32,894 bases of DNA from Bacteroidota bacterium (GCA_020437725.1 JAGQWA010000001.1:7884-40777), one strand, 5' to 3'. Numbered from the stretch's first letter, positions 1-9,862 are shown. The notes: generated by a model not told the origin, from the sequence alone. Numbers and translations: made by a program.

Positions 1-2076
1 TGGTAATGAAACCGTTTGTTTGTGCTTAATAGACCATCTCAATAAACCCAAACCTTTTAAAAGCAAAACAAAAACCGCCAAAAGGGTAAAGAAAAATCCA
101 AAGGCGCTAAACCATTGAAAGAATGTGAGAGACTTGGGCCAAACATACACCACAAAACGCTCGTCAACCTTTTGAACGTGAACACTAGGAATAGCAGCTG
201 CCCGCTCTTCTGAAATGTCTCCTTCAATGTTGCCATTTTTCAGCTCGTGGTTTAGAAACGAAGCATAATGGTATTCATTAAGCACATTATCGTCGTTGTT
301 AATGCTTAGAAGTAATTCTGGATATAGGCTTTTGTCAAAGGCTAATTTTTCTCTTAGTTCAAAACCCAAATAGCCCAGCATTTCATTTTTAACGCTGTTA
401 TACAGCGGAATTACACCAGCATAATGCAACAAGCCAGATTGATCGTGAATGCGATAAAAATGTTCGGAAATTCCAACTCCAGCCGTGTTGCACAGCTCGT
501 TTATTTTTTCAAGCCTTACTCTGTCGGCAGAAGATGGCCTGTGAAAGGCATGCGTATGAAAATCGAGGTTATACCTGCTCAGATAAGGCGGCAGATATAC
601 TTTTTCAATTCGTTTTTTTATGACTTCTCTAAAAACAATGGGGCTTTTAAAATAGTTGATTACGTACTCGTCGTCAACTATTTGTTCTTCAAGGCTTTTA
701 AGAATAAATTCAGTTGCGGTATCATCGGTTTTTACCAAGCGGGTGCTAACCAAGTGCTTGTCGGCATTAAGTTTAATGGAATGAAAATGCTCTAGTGGCC
801 AAACAAACAGAATTGAAATAAAGCCAATTTGCAGAAGCCTTGGGTTGCTGTATGAAAGTTTTTTGAGGCTAACAAAAACAAGCGCGTGTAATAAAAATGG
901 AAATAAACCATACCAAAAAGGAAGTTTTAGCCATACCAAACCAAAAACAAGAATGGCTGAAAAACAGGTAGTGGCAATAAATGAACCGGCTTTTTTAAAC
1001 CATTTGGTTTTTAATTGTTTCCATTCGTTTAATAGCAAATAGCCAATAAGCACCAGAAATAAATAGGACAACAGGCTATACCAATTAAAATTGGTGAGTT
1101 GCGATATTGATAAAGGAATTTTGGCATTGAAATTCAACTCATAAATGAGCCAAAATGCCCATGTGGCGGTAAGGAAGAAAACCAGTTGTTTCCAAAGCAG
1201 TAGTCTTGGTTTTGCCAAACGTTTTGGTGCGTTGATTTTAAAAAGTAGTGGCAACAAGAAATTGATAACCACCAAATCGCCAAACGTTAAATGAAATATT
1301 CTTCCAAAGAATAATTGTGAGCTGAACAAAGTGGTGTTAAACAACAATGCGGGGGTATGCCACCACCAACAATACAAGAAAAGTAGCCAGGCAAGCACAA
1401 GTACTTTTGGGCTCACCGCCTTTTTTTTACTAAGGGTTTTATTACTGAAGTAAACCAATAACAGCAAACAGACCAATCCTAATGTTATATAGAAACCCAG
1501 CACTTCTTCAAACAAAAACGAAATACCAAAAGCATATTGGCCACTGCCAAGTTTGGCTACATATTGAGACGATGATGGAGAAGTTATTTCAACGTGTTGT
1601 GAGAGCCACGGCACAAGCGCCAATGTAGATTGCAAGTATTCGTTTTCAATTTCGAAATGGGTTTGTAATGGCACAGCAACAATTAACCGTAATGAATTGG
1701 TGGAGCTTTGGCTGGTAAAGAGCAAATACGAGCCATTGGCGGTTGAATGAAAAGTGGGTCTGTAAAACTCCTGATAATAGAATGGGGGCTCTAGCAAATC
1801 GGTGTTCCAAAACACTTTTTGCTCTCCATCCATTACAAAAAACAATAGGTTATATGTTGCTGCCAGTTGTCTTAAACCATCTTCGCCTTGCTGGCTAAAA
1901 TGTTCAAAAAGGACATCTACTGACTTTTCTTTATGGCTTATTTGCTTTTGAACATAACTAAACTCTAGGTATTTAACCCACGGTGAGAAAATGTGTTTGT
2001 TTAAGTAAGGCGATGCCACGAGCACCAAAAAGGGCAGTAGAATAATTAGCTGCTTTGCCGAAACACGTTTTTTCAA
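1..2076 (-). CDS. Membrane sensor histidine kinase, N-terminal sensor part (cut by left edge)
   Basis: The minus-strand frame is open from an in-frame stop just upstream of position 2076 all the way to base 1, giving about 692 residues with no stop, so the gene continues outside the window. The best start is a TTG at 2076 (LKKRVSAKQLII...), 10 bp after the stop of the GH3/beta-lactamase gene; there is no nearby in-frame ATG. Visible parts are an N-terminal membrane anchor, a periplasmic stretch of about 150 residues, a block of several membrane helices, a second extracytoplasmic domain containing YPELLLS followed by YHYASFLNHELKNG, and a last membrane helix next to the edge. The YPELLL...YxYAxY...L pattern is one I know from large Bacteroidota sensor kinases, so a HAMP/HisKA/HATPase part is expected beyond the edge. 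No kinase domain is visible here, so the call rests on the sensor half. It probably shares an operon with the cell-wall enzyme upstream. Confidence 0.6.
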   Translation of the reverse strand, partial: MKKRVSAKQLIILLPFLVLVASPYLNKHIFSPWVKYLEFSYVQKQISHKEKSVDVLFEHFSQQGEDGLRQLAATYNLLFFVMDGEQKVFWNTDLLEPPFYYQEFYRPTFHSTANGSYLLFTSQSSTNSLRLIVAVPLQTHFEIENEYLQSTLALVPWLSQHVEITSPSSSQYVAKLGSGQYAFGISFLFEEVLGFYITLGLVCLLLLVYFSNKTLSKKKAVSPKVLVLAWLLFLYCWWWHTPALLFNTTLFSSQLFFGRIFHLTFGDLVVINFLLPLLFKINAPKRLAKPRLLLWKQLVFFLTATWAFWLIYELNFNAKIPLSISQLTNFNWYSLLSYLFLVLIGYLLLNEWKQLKTKWFKKAGSFIATTCFSAILVFGLVWLKLPFWYGLFPFLLHALVFVSLKKLSYSNPRLLQIGFISILFVWPLEHFHSIKLNADKHLVSTRLVKTDDTATEFILKSLEEQIVDDEYVINYFKSPIVFREVIKKRIEKVYLPPYLSRYNLDFHTHAFHRPSSADRVRLEKINELCNTAGVGISEHFYRIHDQSGLLHYAGVIPLYNSVKNEMLGYLGFELREKLAFDKSLYPELLLSINNDDNVLNEYHYASFLNHELKNGNIEGDISEERAAAIPSVHVQKVDERFVVYVWPKSLTFFQWFSAFGFFFTLLAVFVLLLKGLGLLRWSIKHKQTVSLP

Positions 2077-2086
2077 CCGATATAGT

Positions 2087-5008
2087 TTAAGGCTGCTTAT
2101 CTAACAAATCGTTGTAGATAACCTGCAAAATATCGGTTCTAATGTTCATGTCGGCCAGTTTGTGGTTTTCTTGAGTTGGATACACCCTGTTTGACAGAAA
2201 AACATAAGTGAGATTATACGCTGGATCAGACCAAACCACGGTTCCCGTAAAACCTTGGTGGCCAAAGGTTTTTGGGCTTGCTTCTTTAATGGTTGGCGAG
2301 CCTTTGTCAGGATTGGTTTCTGGTTTATCAAAGCCCAACCCTTTGCGGTTATTGTCGTATTGTTTAGAGGTAAAAAGCTCAACCACTTCAGGTTTTAAAA
2401 TGTCAACACCCGCATAATTTCCACCATTTAAAAGCATTTGCATGTAAACAGCCACATCCCAACTAGTTGAGAAAATGCCTGCGTGGCCACCAACACCACC
2501 CATCATAGCAGCGGCAGGGTCGTGCACATAACCGTGTATGGTTCTGTGCCTAAAATAATTGTCAATTTCAGTCGGCACAAGCTGCGATTTATGAATGCTT
2601 TGGGCCGGATTATACCTTGCCTGCATTCCTAAGGGTTGATAGACTTCGTTATACAGCGCTTGGTCAAAAGGCATGTTATAGAGTTTCTCTATAATTTTTT
2701 TAATGTAGAAATAGCCTAAGTCGCTATACAAATATTCTCCGCGCTTTTTAAGCGGTGTTTCGTTCAGGGTTTTCATCATTTCATCAACCACTTGTTTGTT
2801 TACAAATAGCGAATCAGCCACCTGAAGCGAGAAGAAACTGTTTGGCGCGTAACAATAATTGCTATCGCAAACGCCTTGTTCAGTTAATGTGAGTTTATAA
2901 AATGGAATCCATGCCGCCAAACCAGATTGGTGAGCCAGTATTTCTCTAAGAGTTAGCTTGCCTTTGTCTTTAGAAACTTCTTTGCCTAAATAATGCTTAA
3001 GTGTTTGGTCTAAGTCTATTCTTCCTTCGTTGTAGAGTTTCATTACCAATGCGGTCGATGCCATTATTTTGGTAATGGAAGCCACGTCATACAAATGGTT
3101 GTTTTGAACCGAGATAGCACCTTCGTCATAAGTGTGGTTACCAAATGATTTTTGGTAGATAACACGATTGTCTTTAGCCACTAAAATTTGGCAACCTGGG
3201 GTGGCTTCGGCCCTAATGGCCTTTACGGCGATGGAGTCAATTTCAAACAGCTTTTCACTACGCAGCCCAACATGCTCAGGTATACCCATTCTTAGTTTGT
3301 TAGTGTGGTTGTAGGTAAGAGAAGTTCCAACTTTATAAAGTTCTGGAATAGAGCATGGAAGAACGCCTTTTGGAGAAATGGCGCCCGCAATTATTTCGGC
3401 AGCAACAATATCAAAAGCTTTAATGCTTTCAAAGGCCTGTATAACTGCATGTGGCTTCTTAAAAAGTTTAAGCGCATAAGGGGTCGAAAAATTGACCAGA
3501 ATCACTTTTCTAGATTCAATAAGCTTGTTTATAAGAACTATGTGGTTTGTGTCAAGGTCAAAATTGTTCTCCACGGCGTAAGAAGTAAGCCAATGCAGAC
3601 TTACTACCACTGGCCCATCAGCACTAATACTGTCTATTTTTCTTAAAAGCCCAGTGGTGTCTTCATTAAAAGCTACATTAAGGCTACCTGTGGAAATGTA
3701 GTTGTTAAGTGATTGATGAAACACTTGATTTGGCTCGTAAAATGAAACCGATACTACTTTTTCGCCATTTGGCTTAAGCGGTAGCGTTTGTTTCTCATTT
3801 CTCAATAGCGTTATCGCGTTTTCAGCTACGGTGTAGTTAAGCAGGTTGTTTTTGCCAATATTTAAATCTGAATAAAGCTTTGTTGATTCTAACTTGTCTA
3901 TTTCTAGGCAGCTCCATTTTTTTACTTGTAACACCCTTCTAACGCGATCATCTAAGTCTTTCATTAACAAAGTGCTGTCGGCAATGGCGTCTTTTATGGC
4001 TTTAATAGCTGCGGGAATGTTTTGTGGAAAGAGCATAATGTCGTTTCCCGCCAAAAGGGCTTTAATGTCAATTTCTTTGCTTTTGTAGTAATTGGTAACA
4101 CCACCCATACTTAGCGCGTCTGAAAAACAAAGTCCTTTAAAGCCAAGTTCGTCGCGCAACAATTGGCCAGTTATTCTTTTAGACATTGATGCTGGCTTAT
4201 TCTCAGAATCATCAAAAACGGGAACTTGAATATGTGCACTCATTACACCTCCGCAACCCGCGTCAAACACTTCTTTAAAAGGATATAAATCCACATCCCT
4301 TAGCAGTTCTTCGCTGCGCTCTATGGTTGGTAAGTCTTTATGAGAATCTACATGTGTGTCTCCATGGCCAGGAAAGTGTTTAGCTACTGCCAAAACACCT
4401 TCATCTTGTAAACCATGGGCGTACATAATGCATTTTCTTGTCACGTTTTTCTTGTCGTCGCCAAATGATCTAACGTTTATAACCGGGTTGTTTGGGTTCG
4501 AATTCACATCAGCAACGGGCGAGAAGGATACATTTACCCCAAGTTGCCGTAGTTGTTTACCCATTTCTCTTCCATAGAGATACACCAGCGAATCATCACT
4601 TATTGCACCCAAAGTCATTTGCTTCGGATATCTAATTACACTATCAAGCCGCATTGAAGGGCCCCACTCGGCATCCATTGCCACCATTAAAGGCAAACGA
4701 GTTTCTTTTTGAAATTTCTTAAGCCACTCAACCTGTTTTACGGGGTGCCCTTTCATAAAAATGAGCCCACCAACTTTGTGGTTTTTTATAGCCTTAATGG
4801 TTTCTTGAAAAGTTTCTTCTTGCCGAGGAGTAACTGGAATCATAAACAACTGTCCTATTTTCTCATCGAGCGATAATGTGGACAAAAGGCTATCTACATT
4901 ATTTTTTTCAGAGAAAATATTGGCTTGGTGCTGTGTAGGTTTTTTGCACGAAATGCTGGTTAAAAGCAGGGTAACGAACAAAAACAAGTAGGTTATTATT
5001 TTTCTCAT
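2087..5008 (-). CDS. Lipoprotein fusing GH3 (NagZ-like) glycosidase and serine beta-lactamase-like domain
   Basis: The protein is 973 aa from the ATG at 5008. The frame extends 17 codons further upstream, but a lipoprotein signal begins exactly at this ATG (MRKIITYLFLFVTLLLTSISC, Cys at about residue 21). Residues about 35-360 form a GH3 domain: KHFPGHGD near 210 with the following Asp-Ser-His (about 221-223), the catalytic His-Asp loop of NagZ-type beta-N-acetylglucosaminidases, and FSDALSMGG near 295-304 carrying the nucleophile Asp. A GH3 C-terminal-like domain follows. Residues about 590-973 form a class C/esterase-type serine hydrolase: SITK (SxxK) near 644-647, YSDLGY near 760-765, and GHQGFTG near 916 in the place of the KTG box. 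Such fusions are known in Bacteroidota and are usually linked to muropeptide trimming or recycling. It is likely anchored in the periplasm. The Asp where the YxN Asn is usual suggests peptidase or esterase activity rather than true antibiotic hydrolysis. Confidence 0.9.
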   Translation of the reverse strand: MRKIITYLFLFVTLLLTSISCKKPTQHQANIFSEKNNVDSLLSTLSLDEKIGQLFMIPVTPRQEETFQETIKAIKNHKVGGLIFMKGHPVKQVEWLKKFQKETRLPLMVAMDAEWGPSMRLDSVIRYPKQMTLGAISDDSLVYLYGREMGKQLRQLGVNVSFSPVADVNSNPNNPVINVRSFGDDKKNVTRKCIMYAHGLQDEGVLAVAKHFPGHGDTHVDSHKDLPTIERSEELLRDVDLYPFKEVFDAGCGGVMSAHIQVPVFDDSENKPASMSKRITGQLLRDELGFKGLCFSDALSMGGVTNYYKSKEIDIKALLAGNDIMLFPQNIPAAIKAIKDAIADSTLLMKDLDDRVRRVLQVKKWSCLEIDKLESTKLYSDLNIGKNNLLNYTVAENAITLLRNEKQTLPLKPNGEKVVSVSFYEPNQVFHQSLNNYISTGSLNVAFNEDTTGLLRKIDSISADGPVVVSLHWLTSYAVENNFDLDTNHIVLINKLIESRKVILVNFSTPYALKLFKKPHAVIQAFESIKAFDIVAAEIIAGAISPKGVLPCSIPELYKVGTSLTYNHTNKLRMGIPEHVGLRSEKLFEIDSIAVKAIRAEATPGCQILVAKDNRVIYQKSFGNHTYDEGAISVQNNHLYDVASITKIMASTALVMKLYNEGRIDLDQTLKHYLGKEVSKDKGKLTLREILAHQSGLAAWIPFYKLTLTEQGVCDSNYCYAPNSFFSLQVADSLFVNKQVVDEMMKTLNETPLKKRGEYLYSDLGYFYIKKIIEKLYNMPFDQALYNEVYQPLGMQARYNPAQSIHKSQLVPTEIDNYFRHRTIHGYVHDPAAAMMGGVGGHAGIFSTSWDVAVYMQMLLNGGNYAGVDILKPEVVELFTSKQYDNNRKGLGFDKPETNPDKGSPTIKEASPKTFGHQGFTGTVVWSDPAYNLTYVFLSNRVYPTQENHKLADMNIRTDILQVIYNDLLDKQP

Positions 5009-5091
5009 GAAGATTTCCAGATATGAATTAGATGGGATTTTAATCCAAATTTGTTCCAATTTTAAGGGATAAATTACGTCAAGCTTATACT

Positions 5092-6261
5092 ATGAAATCC
5101 ACACACAACGCGCTTTTGAGTATTTGTAAACTCGGCTTTACTATCCTTTTGGTTGCCCTTAGTGGCCGCATTTTTTCTCAAGACCACGCCCTTGAGCGGC
5201 TTTATGTTCGGGGCGGAATGAATGTAAACTACATTCTACAAGATTCTTTGTTTGATGAAAACAACCCGCGTCCGTTTTTTGGAACAGGCTACGGCATAAG
5301 TCTGGCTGACGGTTATATCTTGAATTTTGGACTTGGTTTGCAGCAATACGGGGGGCGTTCTAGTTTAAATTCAGTTTACCAAACGCTCACCTATGCAGAG
5401 GCGCCAATAGCGATTCGCAGAGTTTTGCCGGGCGGGTTTCAGTTTGGGGCAGGGCTTTCGTTACAATCTAACCTTAACGACTTTTCTAGAGTTACCGGAG
5501 TGCACACCTTGCTCGATTCTAACATTTATGGCTTTGGTCCAGCGCGCCTGCACCTCATGGCCAATGTTGAATTGGAATTTCCTATAACCCCACTTATAAA
5601 TATTTATGGCGCTGGCTCTTATTCGGTTAGTCAATTCTCAACCGAGCACACTAAACCTAGGTTTTTAACAGCATCTGCTGGCGTTAGGTTAAATTTATAT
5701 GGAATAACCAATTTGGTTTCAAAAGAATCGGGCAAGCAAACGGAGCAAGAAGCATTGTTTCTTTCTATGTATCAAAAAACCATTTATGTGGTGCTTTACG
5801 ACATGAAACCCCAGGCCGAATACTACGCAACCAGGGGTGATTCTGCACTCGCAAAACAAATTATAGAAGATGCTGTGATAAAAAACGATGCTTTAATAGA
5901 GCAGTTTAGCGCACTTTATAAATTCGGTACACCAAAATTCATTTACAGTTCTGAGCTTGCTAAACTTAGAAGTGGAGAAGATGTTAAATGCATATTGAGC
6001 ATTAAAGAAAACACGAGCACAATTGAGCCCGTTGCCAACGGGTTTGTATGTCTTTATCCTGGAAATGTGTATGTTAATAAAAACGCTGTAAGTCGCGAAG
6101 GCTACTATTACTTCGATAAAATGGGAGAAAAGCTGGGTTATCCTTTTCCATCAATTCCAAAAACGGTTAATAACGATCTAGTTGATGTAAAAGAAGTGGT
6201 GCAACGAATTAACCAGCAAACCATTAGGGCTTATTATAGCCTACAAAATGACGCTGGGTAA
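5092..6261 (+). CDS. Exported protein, barrel-like N-half with unknown C-terminal domain
   Basis: The 389-aa product starts with a Sec signal peptide (residues 1 to about 29, ending SGRIFSQ). Residues about 35-205 alternate hydrophobic and polar residues with many Gly and aromatic positions (for example YILNFGLGLQQYGG and INIYGAGSYSV), as in the short strands of an outer-membrane beta-barrel. From about 210 to the end the character changes to a mixed alpha/beta soluble domain (QAEYYATRGDSALAKQIIEDAV, then GFVCLYPGNVYVN). I do not recognise this part. The gene diverges from the GH3/beta-lactamase gene across 83 bp and its last 21 bp overlap the convergent DUF6427 gene. Envelope location is well supported; function is unknown. 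Confidence 0.75.
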   Translation: MKSTHNALLSICKLGFTILLVALSGRIFSQDHALERLYVRGGMNVNYILQDSLFDENNPRPFFGTGYGISLADGYILNFGLGLQQYGGRSSLNSVYQTLTYAEAPIAIRRVLPGGFQFGAGLSLQSNLNDFSRVTGVHTLLDSNIYGFGPARLHLMANVELEFPITPLINIYGAGSYSVSQFSTEHTKPRFLTASAGVRLNLYGITNLVSKESGKQTEQEALFLSMYQKTIYVVLYDMKPQAEYYATRGDSALAKQIIEDAVIKNDALIEQFSALYKFGTPKFIYSSELAKLRSGEDVKCILSIKENTSTIEPVANGFVCLYPGNVYVNKNAVSREGYYYFDKMGEKLGYPFPSIPKTVNNDLVDVKEVVQRINQQTIRAYYSLQNDAG

Positions 6262-7257
6262 GTACTCGTTCATGAACTCATTATAGAACTCAAAACTTCC
6301 CATTACCGAAAACAACAAAAGCAATAAAAAGATGAATTGAGACCACCAGCTCAATTTATCCCTAACCAGAAGTTTGTTTACCGCAATCACAAAACCCCCA
6401 ATGGTTAAAATAGAGCCAGCTTGGTAAGAGCGTGTTATAAGTGCAACCACCACCGATATACTAATGGCGAGCAGTAAATACCTATACCAAACGCGTTTGC
6501 TAAGTACTAGGAATTCTTGAGAAGCCAAAACGGCCAACGAACCAGATATGAAAAGTAAAATGCAAATGACCAAAATGGTAGCAATTGCCAGAGTAGGCCA
6601 AGCGTAGTGGGCATCAACCGAAAATGAATTTAGCATTTGCATATTAAAATCATAACCTGAATTAAAGGCTACAAAACCGGTCCAAATAAGAAAATAGGTA
6701 ATTAAAAACCCGAGCAGGTTTAAAAGTACCAAACGAGCAGGTTTGGTATAACTGGTAACAATGGTTAGCATGTTTAAAAGTAAAAACAAAATAGCCCAGG
6801 GGGTAAACAAGGCAGCCACCATAAGAAAAACCCCTGAAAAGAAAATTCGCTCATCAGGGTTTTCATTTTCATTGCTACCAATTAGTCTGTTGAATGAAAT
6901 TACTAAAAAGGCAACGCCTAATTGTAAATCAACTCGCTGAGCGGTGAATGGAACTAAGCCTGAAGAAATGATGAAAAAAGCTGCGGGCGTAAAGCTAGAT
7001 CGGGCAGCCAAGCCATTGTTTGTTAGCGTGTTATTAAACACAATTGCAGCAACCCAACTGGCTAAAACATTAATAATGAGCCAGGTAAAAACATATCCAG
7101 TAGATATTTCTGAGCTAATTATGGCCCATCGTTTAAACATTGAAGCCGTAATAAGCTCAAAGTCTGGATTAAAAAATCCACCTAAACGAACCACAATGGC
7201 CAAAAGCAAAAGGCTAATAAAAACCGCCGGGTGATTTGTTTTAAAAATCTGAATCAA
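6241..7257 (-). CDS. DUF6427 family polytopic membrane protein
   Basis: The 338-aa protein is almost entirely hydrophobic, with about ten predicted membrane helices separated by short loops. The N-terminus MIQIFKTNHPAVFISLLLL and the overall pattern resemble the DUF6427 family of Flavobacteriia inner-membrane proteins, which have no assigned biochemical function. There are no charged catalytic motifs and no soluble domain. Its 3' end overlaps the convergent gene by 21 bp, and its 5' end faces the TonB-dependent receptor gene across about 100 bp. The family call is from memory of the pattern and would need a profile search. The membrane nature is certain. Confidence 0.75.
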   Translation of the reverse strand: MIQIFKTNHPAVFISLLLLAIVVRLGGFFNPDFELITASMFKRWAIISSEISTGYVFTWLIINVLASWVAAIVFNNTLTNNGLAARSSFTPAAFFIISSGLVPFTAQRVDLQLGVAFLVISFNRLIGSNENENPDERIFFSGVFLMVAALFTPWAILFLLLNMLTIVTSYTKPARLVLLNLLGFLITYFLIWTGFVAFNSGYDFNMQMLNSFSVDAHYAWPTLAIATILVICILLFISGSLAVLASQEFLVLSKRVWYRYLLLAISISVVVALITRSYQAGSILTIGGFVIAVNKLLVRDKLSWWSQFIFLLLLLFSVMGSFEFYNEFMNEYLPSVIL

Positions 7258-7319
7258 AATCTCTGTGCAATGGCAATTACTATCGGCAACATTAAGCTTT
7301 ATTGGCTACAATAATTGAC

Positions 7320-7327
7320 CATATTTG
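7320..7327 (+). promoter_or_regulatory. Candidate -7 box for the TonB-receptor operon
   Basis: CATATTTG matches the Bacteroidota -7 consensus TAnnTTTG at all but the first base and lies 30 bp before the TTG start at 7358. A TTTA 18 bp upstream is only a partial match to the -33 TTTG. This is a weak prediction. Confidence 0.25.
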
Positions 7328-7357
7328 CAGTTTTAAGCTCAAAATCAAATTAGCAGT

Positions 7358-9862
7358 TTGAAGTCAGTTTTCAAGGCGTTTTTCCTTGTTCTTATAACCT
7401 TTTGCACAGCCACAGCCCAAACCAACCAGGGCTTTACTGTGTATGGCCTTGCTATTGACGAGTACGAAAAACCCTATAGCCAAGCCCTCATAACCATTGC
7501 TGGCAGCATTACCCGAAATGAGTTTTGTAATGACGATGGTGAGTTTACAATGGTTCTTAAGCCCGAAGAAACTGTGGTTTTCGAGTTACAGCATCTAAGA
7601 GCCCAACACGGCTTTGCTTTGAGATACACCACCGGAAAGGCCGGCGAAACCGACTCTGTAATACTCGTGGTTAAAAGTCGTGGCAACTTCATTGATCCAG
7701 TAACCATAATGGAAGCAGGACAAAAAGATGATGTTACGCAAATTGAAATTGACATTGAAAACATCCAAATTCCTAATCCAAGTGGCGATGTGGCCACCAT
7801 TATAAAAACACTTCCGGGCGTATTTTCTAATAATGAGCTAAGCACCCAATATTCAGTTAGGGGCGGTAATTACGATGAAAATCTGGTGTATATTAACGGA
7901 ATTGAAATTTATAGGCCTTTCTTAATTCGCTCTGGCCAACAAGAAGGTTTAAGCATTGTAAATACCCAAATGATTGAGAGTATTTCGTTCTCAGCAGGTG
8001 GTTTCGATGCATCTTATGGAGACAAACTCTCATCTGTTTTAGATATTACCTACAGAAAACCAAAAGAGCATGGCGCTCTGTTTGAAGGCAGTTTGCTTGG
8101 TGGTTCGGCAACAGTATTTGGCAAATCAGACAATAATCTGTTCACCTATATGCTATCTGGCAGGTATCGGTCAAACCAATACTTGCTTAATTCTCTAGAT
8201 GTGCAAGGCTCATATAGACCCGTGTTTGCTGATGTTCAATCATACATTTCTTACAGAACTACTGAGCACGAAATTGGGCTTTTGAGCTATTATGGCAAGA
8301 ACAGGTATTTGTCTGTTCCAGAATCTCAACAAACCAAGTTTGGAACGGTTAAAGAAGCATTTCAAATTGATGTGTATTACGACGGCCAAGAGCTAACCCA
8401 ATACAACATGTTGCTTAATGCCTTGGTGTGGAATTATACTCCTTTCGACCATATAAAAATCAACTTTTCGTCGTCGTTTTACACGGCAAATGAAAGCGAA
8501 CAGTACGATGTGCTTGCACAATACTTTTTAAGTCAATTAGACAATAGAATTGGATCTGAAGGGTTTGGCGACCCGCGCTATACACTAGGAGCTGGCTCAT
8601 ATTTAAACCACGCACGCAACTTTCTTAATGCGTATATTTTTAATGTTCAGCACAATGGAAAAATAAAAAAGAACCAACACACTTTTAAATGGGGTGCGCG
8701 CTTCCAGCATGATATTATTGATGATAAATTGGTTGAGTGGCGTTATTTGGATTCAGCAGGGTATTCAGTGCCAAGAACTGGTGGCAAAACCCTAGAACTG
8801 GCTGAAGTTGTAAAGACCGATATTGACCTAAGAACCAGTCGATTTCAAGCTCATTTCCTTGACAATATTGTTATTAACAAGGAGAACAACTTAAGACTAA
8901 ATGCTGGGGTTAGGGCCAATTACTGGAGTTATAACAACCAGTTTTTGGTTTCACCACGAATTAGTTTTGGCTACGAGCCCAATCGCGCCTACAACGTTCA
9001 ACAGCTAAACGACCATGGAGATTCAGCCGAGTATAAGAGAAACATTAAGCTAAAAGCCGCAACGGGGTTGTATCAACAACCGCCATTTTACAGAGAATTA
9101 AGATCAAAAGATGGCCGAATAATTCCAGATGTTAAAGCGCAGCAATCGTTGCATTTGGTTACTGGTGCCGAATGGAATTTTGAACTGTGGCAACGCGAAA
9201 CCCCATTCATCTTTAATGTTGAAGCCTATTATAAATACCAGTGGAATATGATTCCTTACGAGATTGAAAACGTAAGGATTAGGTATTTGCCAGAATACAC
9301 CGCAACAGGCTCAGTAACGGGTATTGACATGCAAGTAAATGGGGAGTTCATTCCTGAATTACCATCCTGGTTTACCTTGAGTTTAATGCGTGCTCGCGAA
9401 GACATTATTGGCGATACCTATGTTGATACTGCTGGCATAACCCAAGAAATTGGAAGCCTTCCAAAGCCTACCGATCAGCGCTATTCTTTCAACATTTTAT
9501 TCCAAGATTTCCTTAAGAATAACGAAGATTATCGTGTGCATCTTAACTTGGTTTATGCACATGGGTTGCCATTTGGCCCGCCGGGATTTCCTGAGTACAG
9601 AAACTATTTGCGAATACCACCTTATAGAAGGGTTGATGTGGGTTTTACCAGATTGCTTTACGATAGAGAAACGTCAATTTCGCCTAATAAGTGGCTAAAA
9701 AAAACCAAGCGAGTTTACCTAAGTGTTGAGCTGTTTAATGCCTTTGGAATTAGAAACACCATTTCGTATTTGTGGGTGCGCGATATATACAATCGCGGCT
9801 ATGCTGTGCCAAGTTATCTAACTTCTAGAAGGATAAATTTGCAGCTTAGAATTTCCATCTAA
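7358..9862 (+). CDS. TonB-dependent receptor with carboxypeptidase-regulatory-like N-domain
   Basis: The 834-aa outer-membrane protein begins at a TTG codon (TTG AAG TCA), chosen because the signal peptide (residues 1 to about 20, ending TATAQ) starts there and no in-frame ATG precedes it. Residues about 24-105 resemble the CarboxypepD_reg-like domain that precedes the plug in Bacteroidota receptors (VYGLAIDEYEKPYSQALI). A plug domain follows at about 125-235, with IIKTLPGV, YSVRGGNYDENLVYINGIE and SFSAGGFDASYGDKLSSVLD. The rest is a 22-strand-type barrel ending in alternating residues (RRINLQLRISI). No SusD partner gene adjoins it, so substrate prediction is not possible; siderophores, vitamins, peptides or glycans are all open. 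Its stop overlaps the next ATG (TAATG), indicating one transcript with the CoA-binding and flavoenzyme genes. Confidence 0.92.
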   Translation: MKSVFKAFFLVLITFCTATAQTNQGFTVYGLAIDEYEKPYSQALITIAGSITRNEFCNDDGEFTMVLKPEETVVFELQHLRAQHGFALRYTTGKAGETDSVILVVKSRGNFIDPVTIMEAGQKDDVTQIEIDIENIQIPNPSGDVATIIKTLPGVFSNNELSTQYSVRGGNYDENLVYINGIEIYRPFLIRSGQQEGLSIVNTQMIESISFSAGGFDASYGDKLSSVLDITYRKPKEHGALFEGSLLGGSATVFGKSDNNLFTYMLSGRYRSNQYLLNSLDVQGSYRPVFADVQSYISYRTTEHEIGLLSYYGKNRYLSVPESQQTKFGTVKEAFQIDVYYDGQELTQYNMLLNALVWNYTPFDHIKINFSSSFYTANESEQYDVLAQYFLSQLDNRIGSEGFGDPRYTLGAGSYLNHARNFLNAYIFNVQHNGKIKKNQHTFKWGARFQHDIIDDKLVEWRYLDSAGYSVPRTGGKTLELAEVVKTDIDLRTSRFQAHFLDNIVINKENNLRLNAGVRANYWSYNNQFLVSPRISFGYEPNRAYNVQQLNDHGDSAEYKRNIKLKAATGLYQQPPFYRELRSKDGRIIPDVKAQQSLHLVTGAEWNFELWQRETPFIFNVEAYYKYQWNMIPYEIENVRIRYLPEYTATGSVTGIDMQVNGEFIPELPSWFTLSLMRAREDIIGDTYVDTAGITQEIGSLPKPTDQRYSFNILFQDFLKNNEDYRVHLNLVYAHGLPFGPPGFPEYRNYLRIPPYRRVDVGFTRLLYDRETSISPNKWLKKTKRVYLSVELFNAFGIRNTISYLWVRDIYNRGYAVPSYLTSRRINLQLRISI

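Noticed and set aside
424-1042. Plus-strand ORFs of 123 and 65 aa
   Set aside because: They lie opposite a minus-strand frame that is open for the whole 2 kb and encodes a recognisable sensor protein; their translations look like antisense shadow.
3305-4577. Plus-strand ORFs inside the GH3/beta-lactamase gene
   Set aside because: Shadows of a gene with clear catalytic motifs on the other strand; no signal or domain of their own.
2087-5008. Antibiotic-resistance beta-lactamase
   Set aside because: The domain has SxxK but YSD in place of YxN and HQG in place of KTG, and is fused to a GH3 domain; this fits peptidase or esterase members better than a resistance enzyme.
5009-5091. Promoter based on the palindromic CAAATTTG at 5046-5053
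   Set aside because: It fits a -7 box on both strands with one mismatch, but no -33 TTTG lies at a suitable distance for the plus-strand gene.
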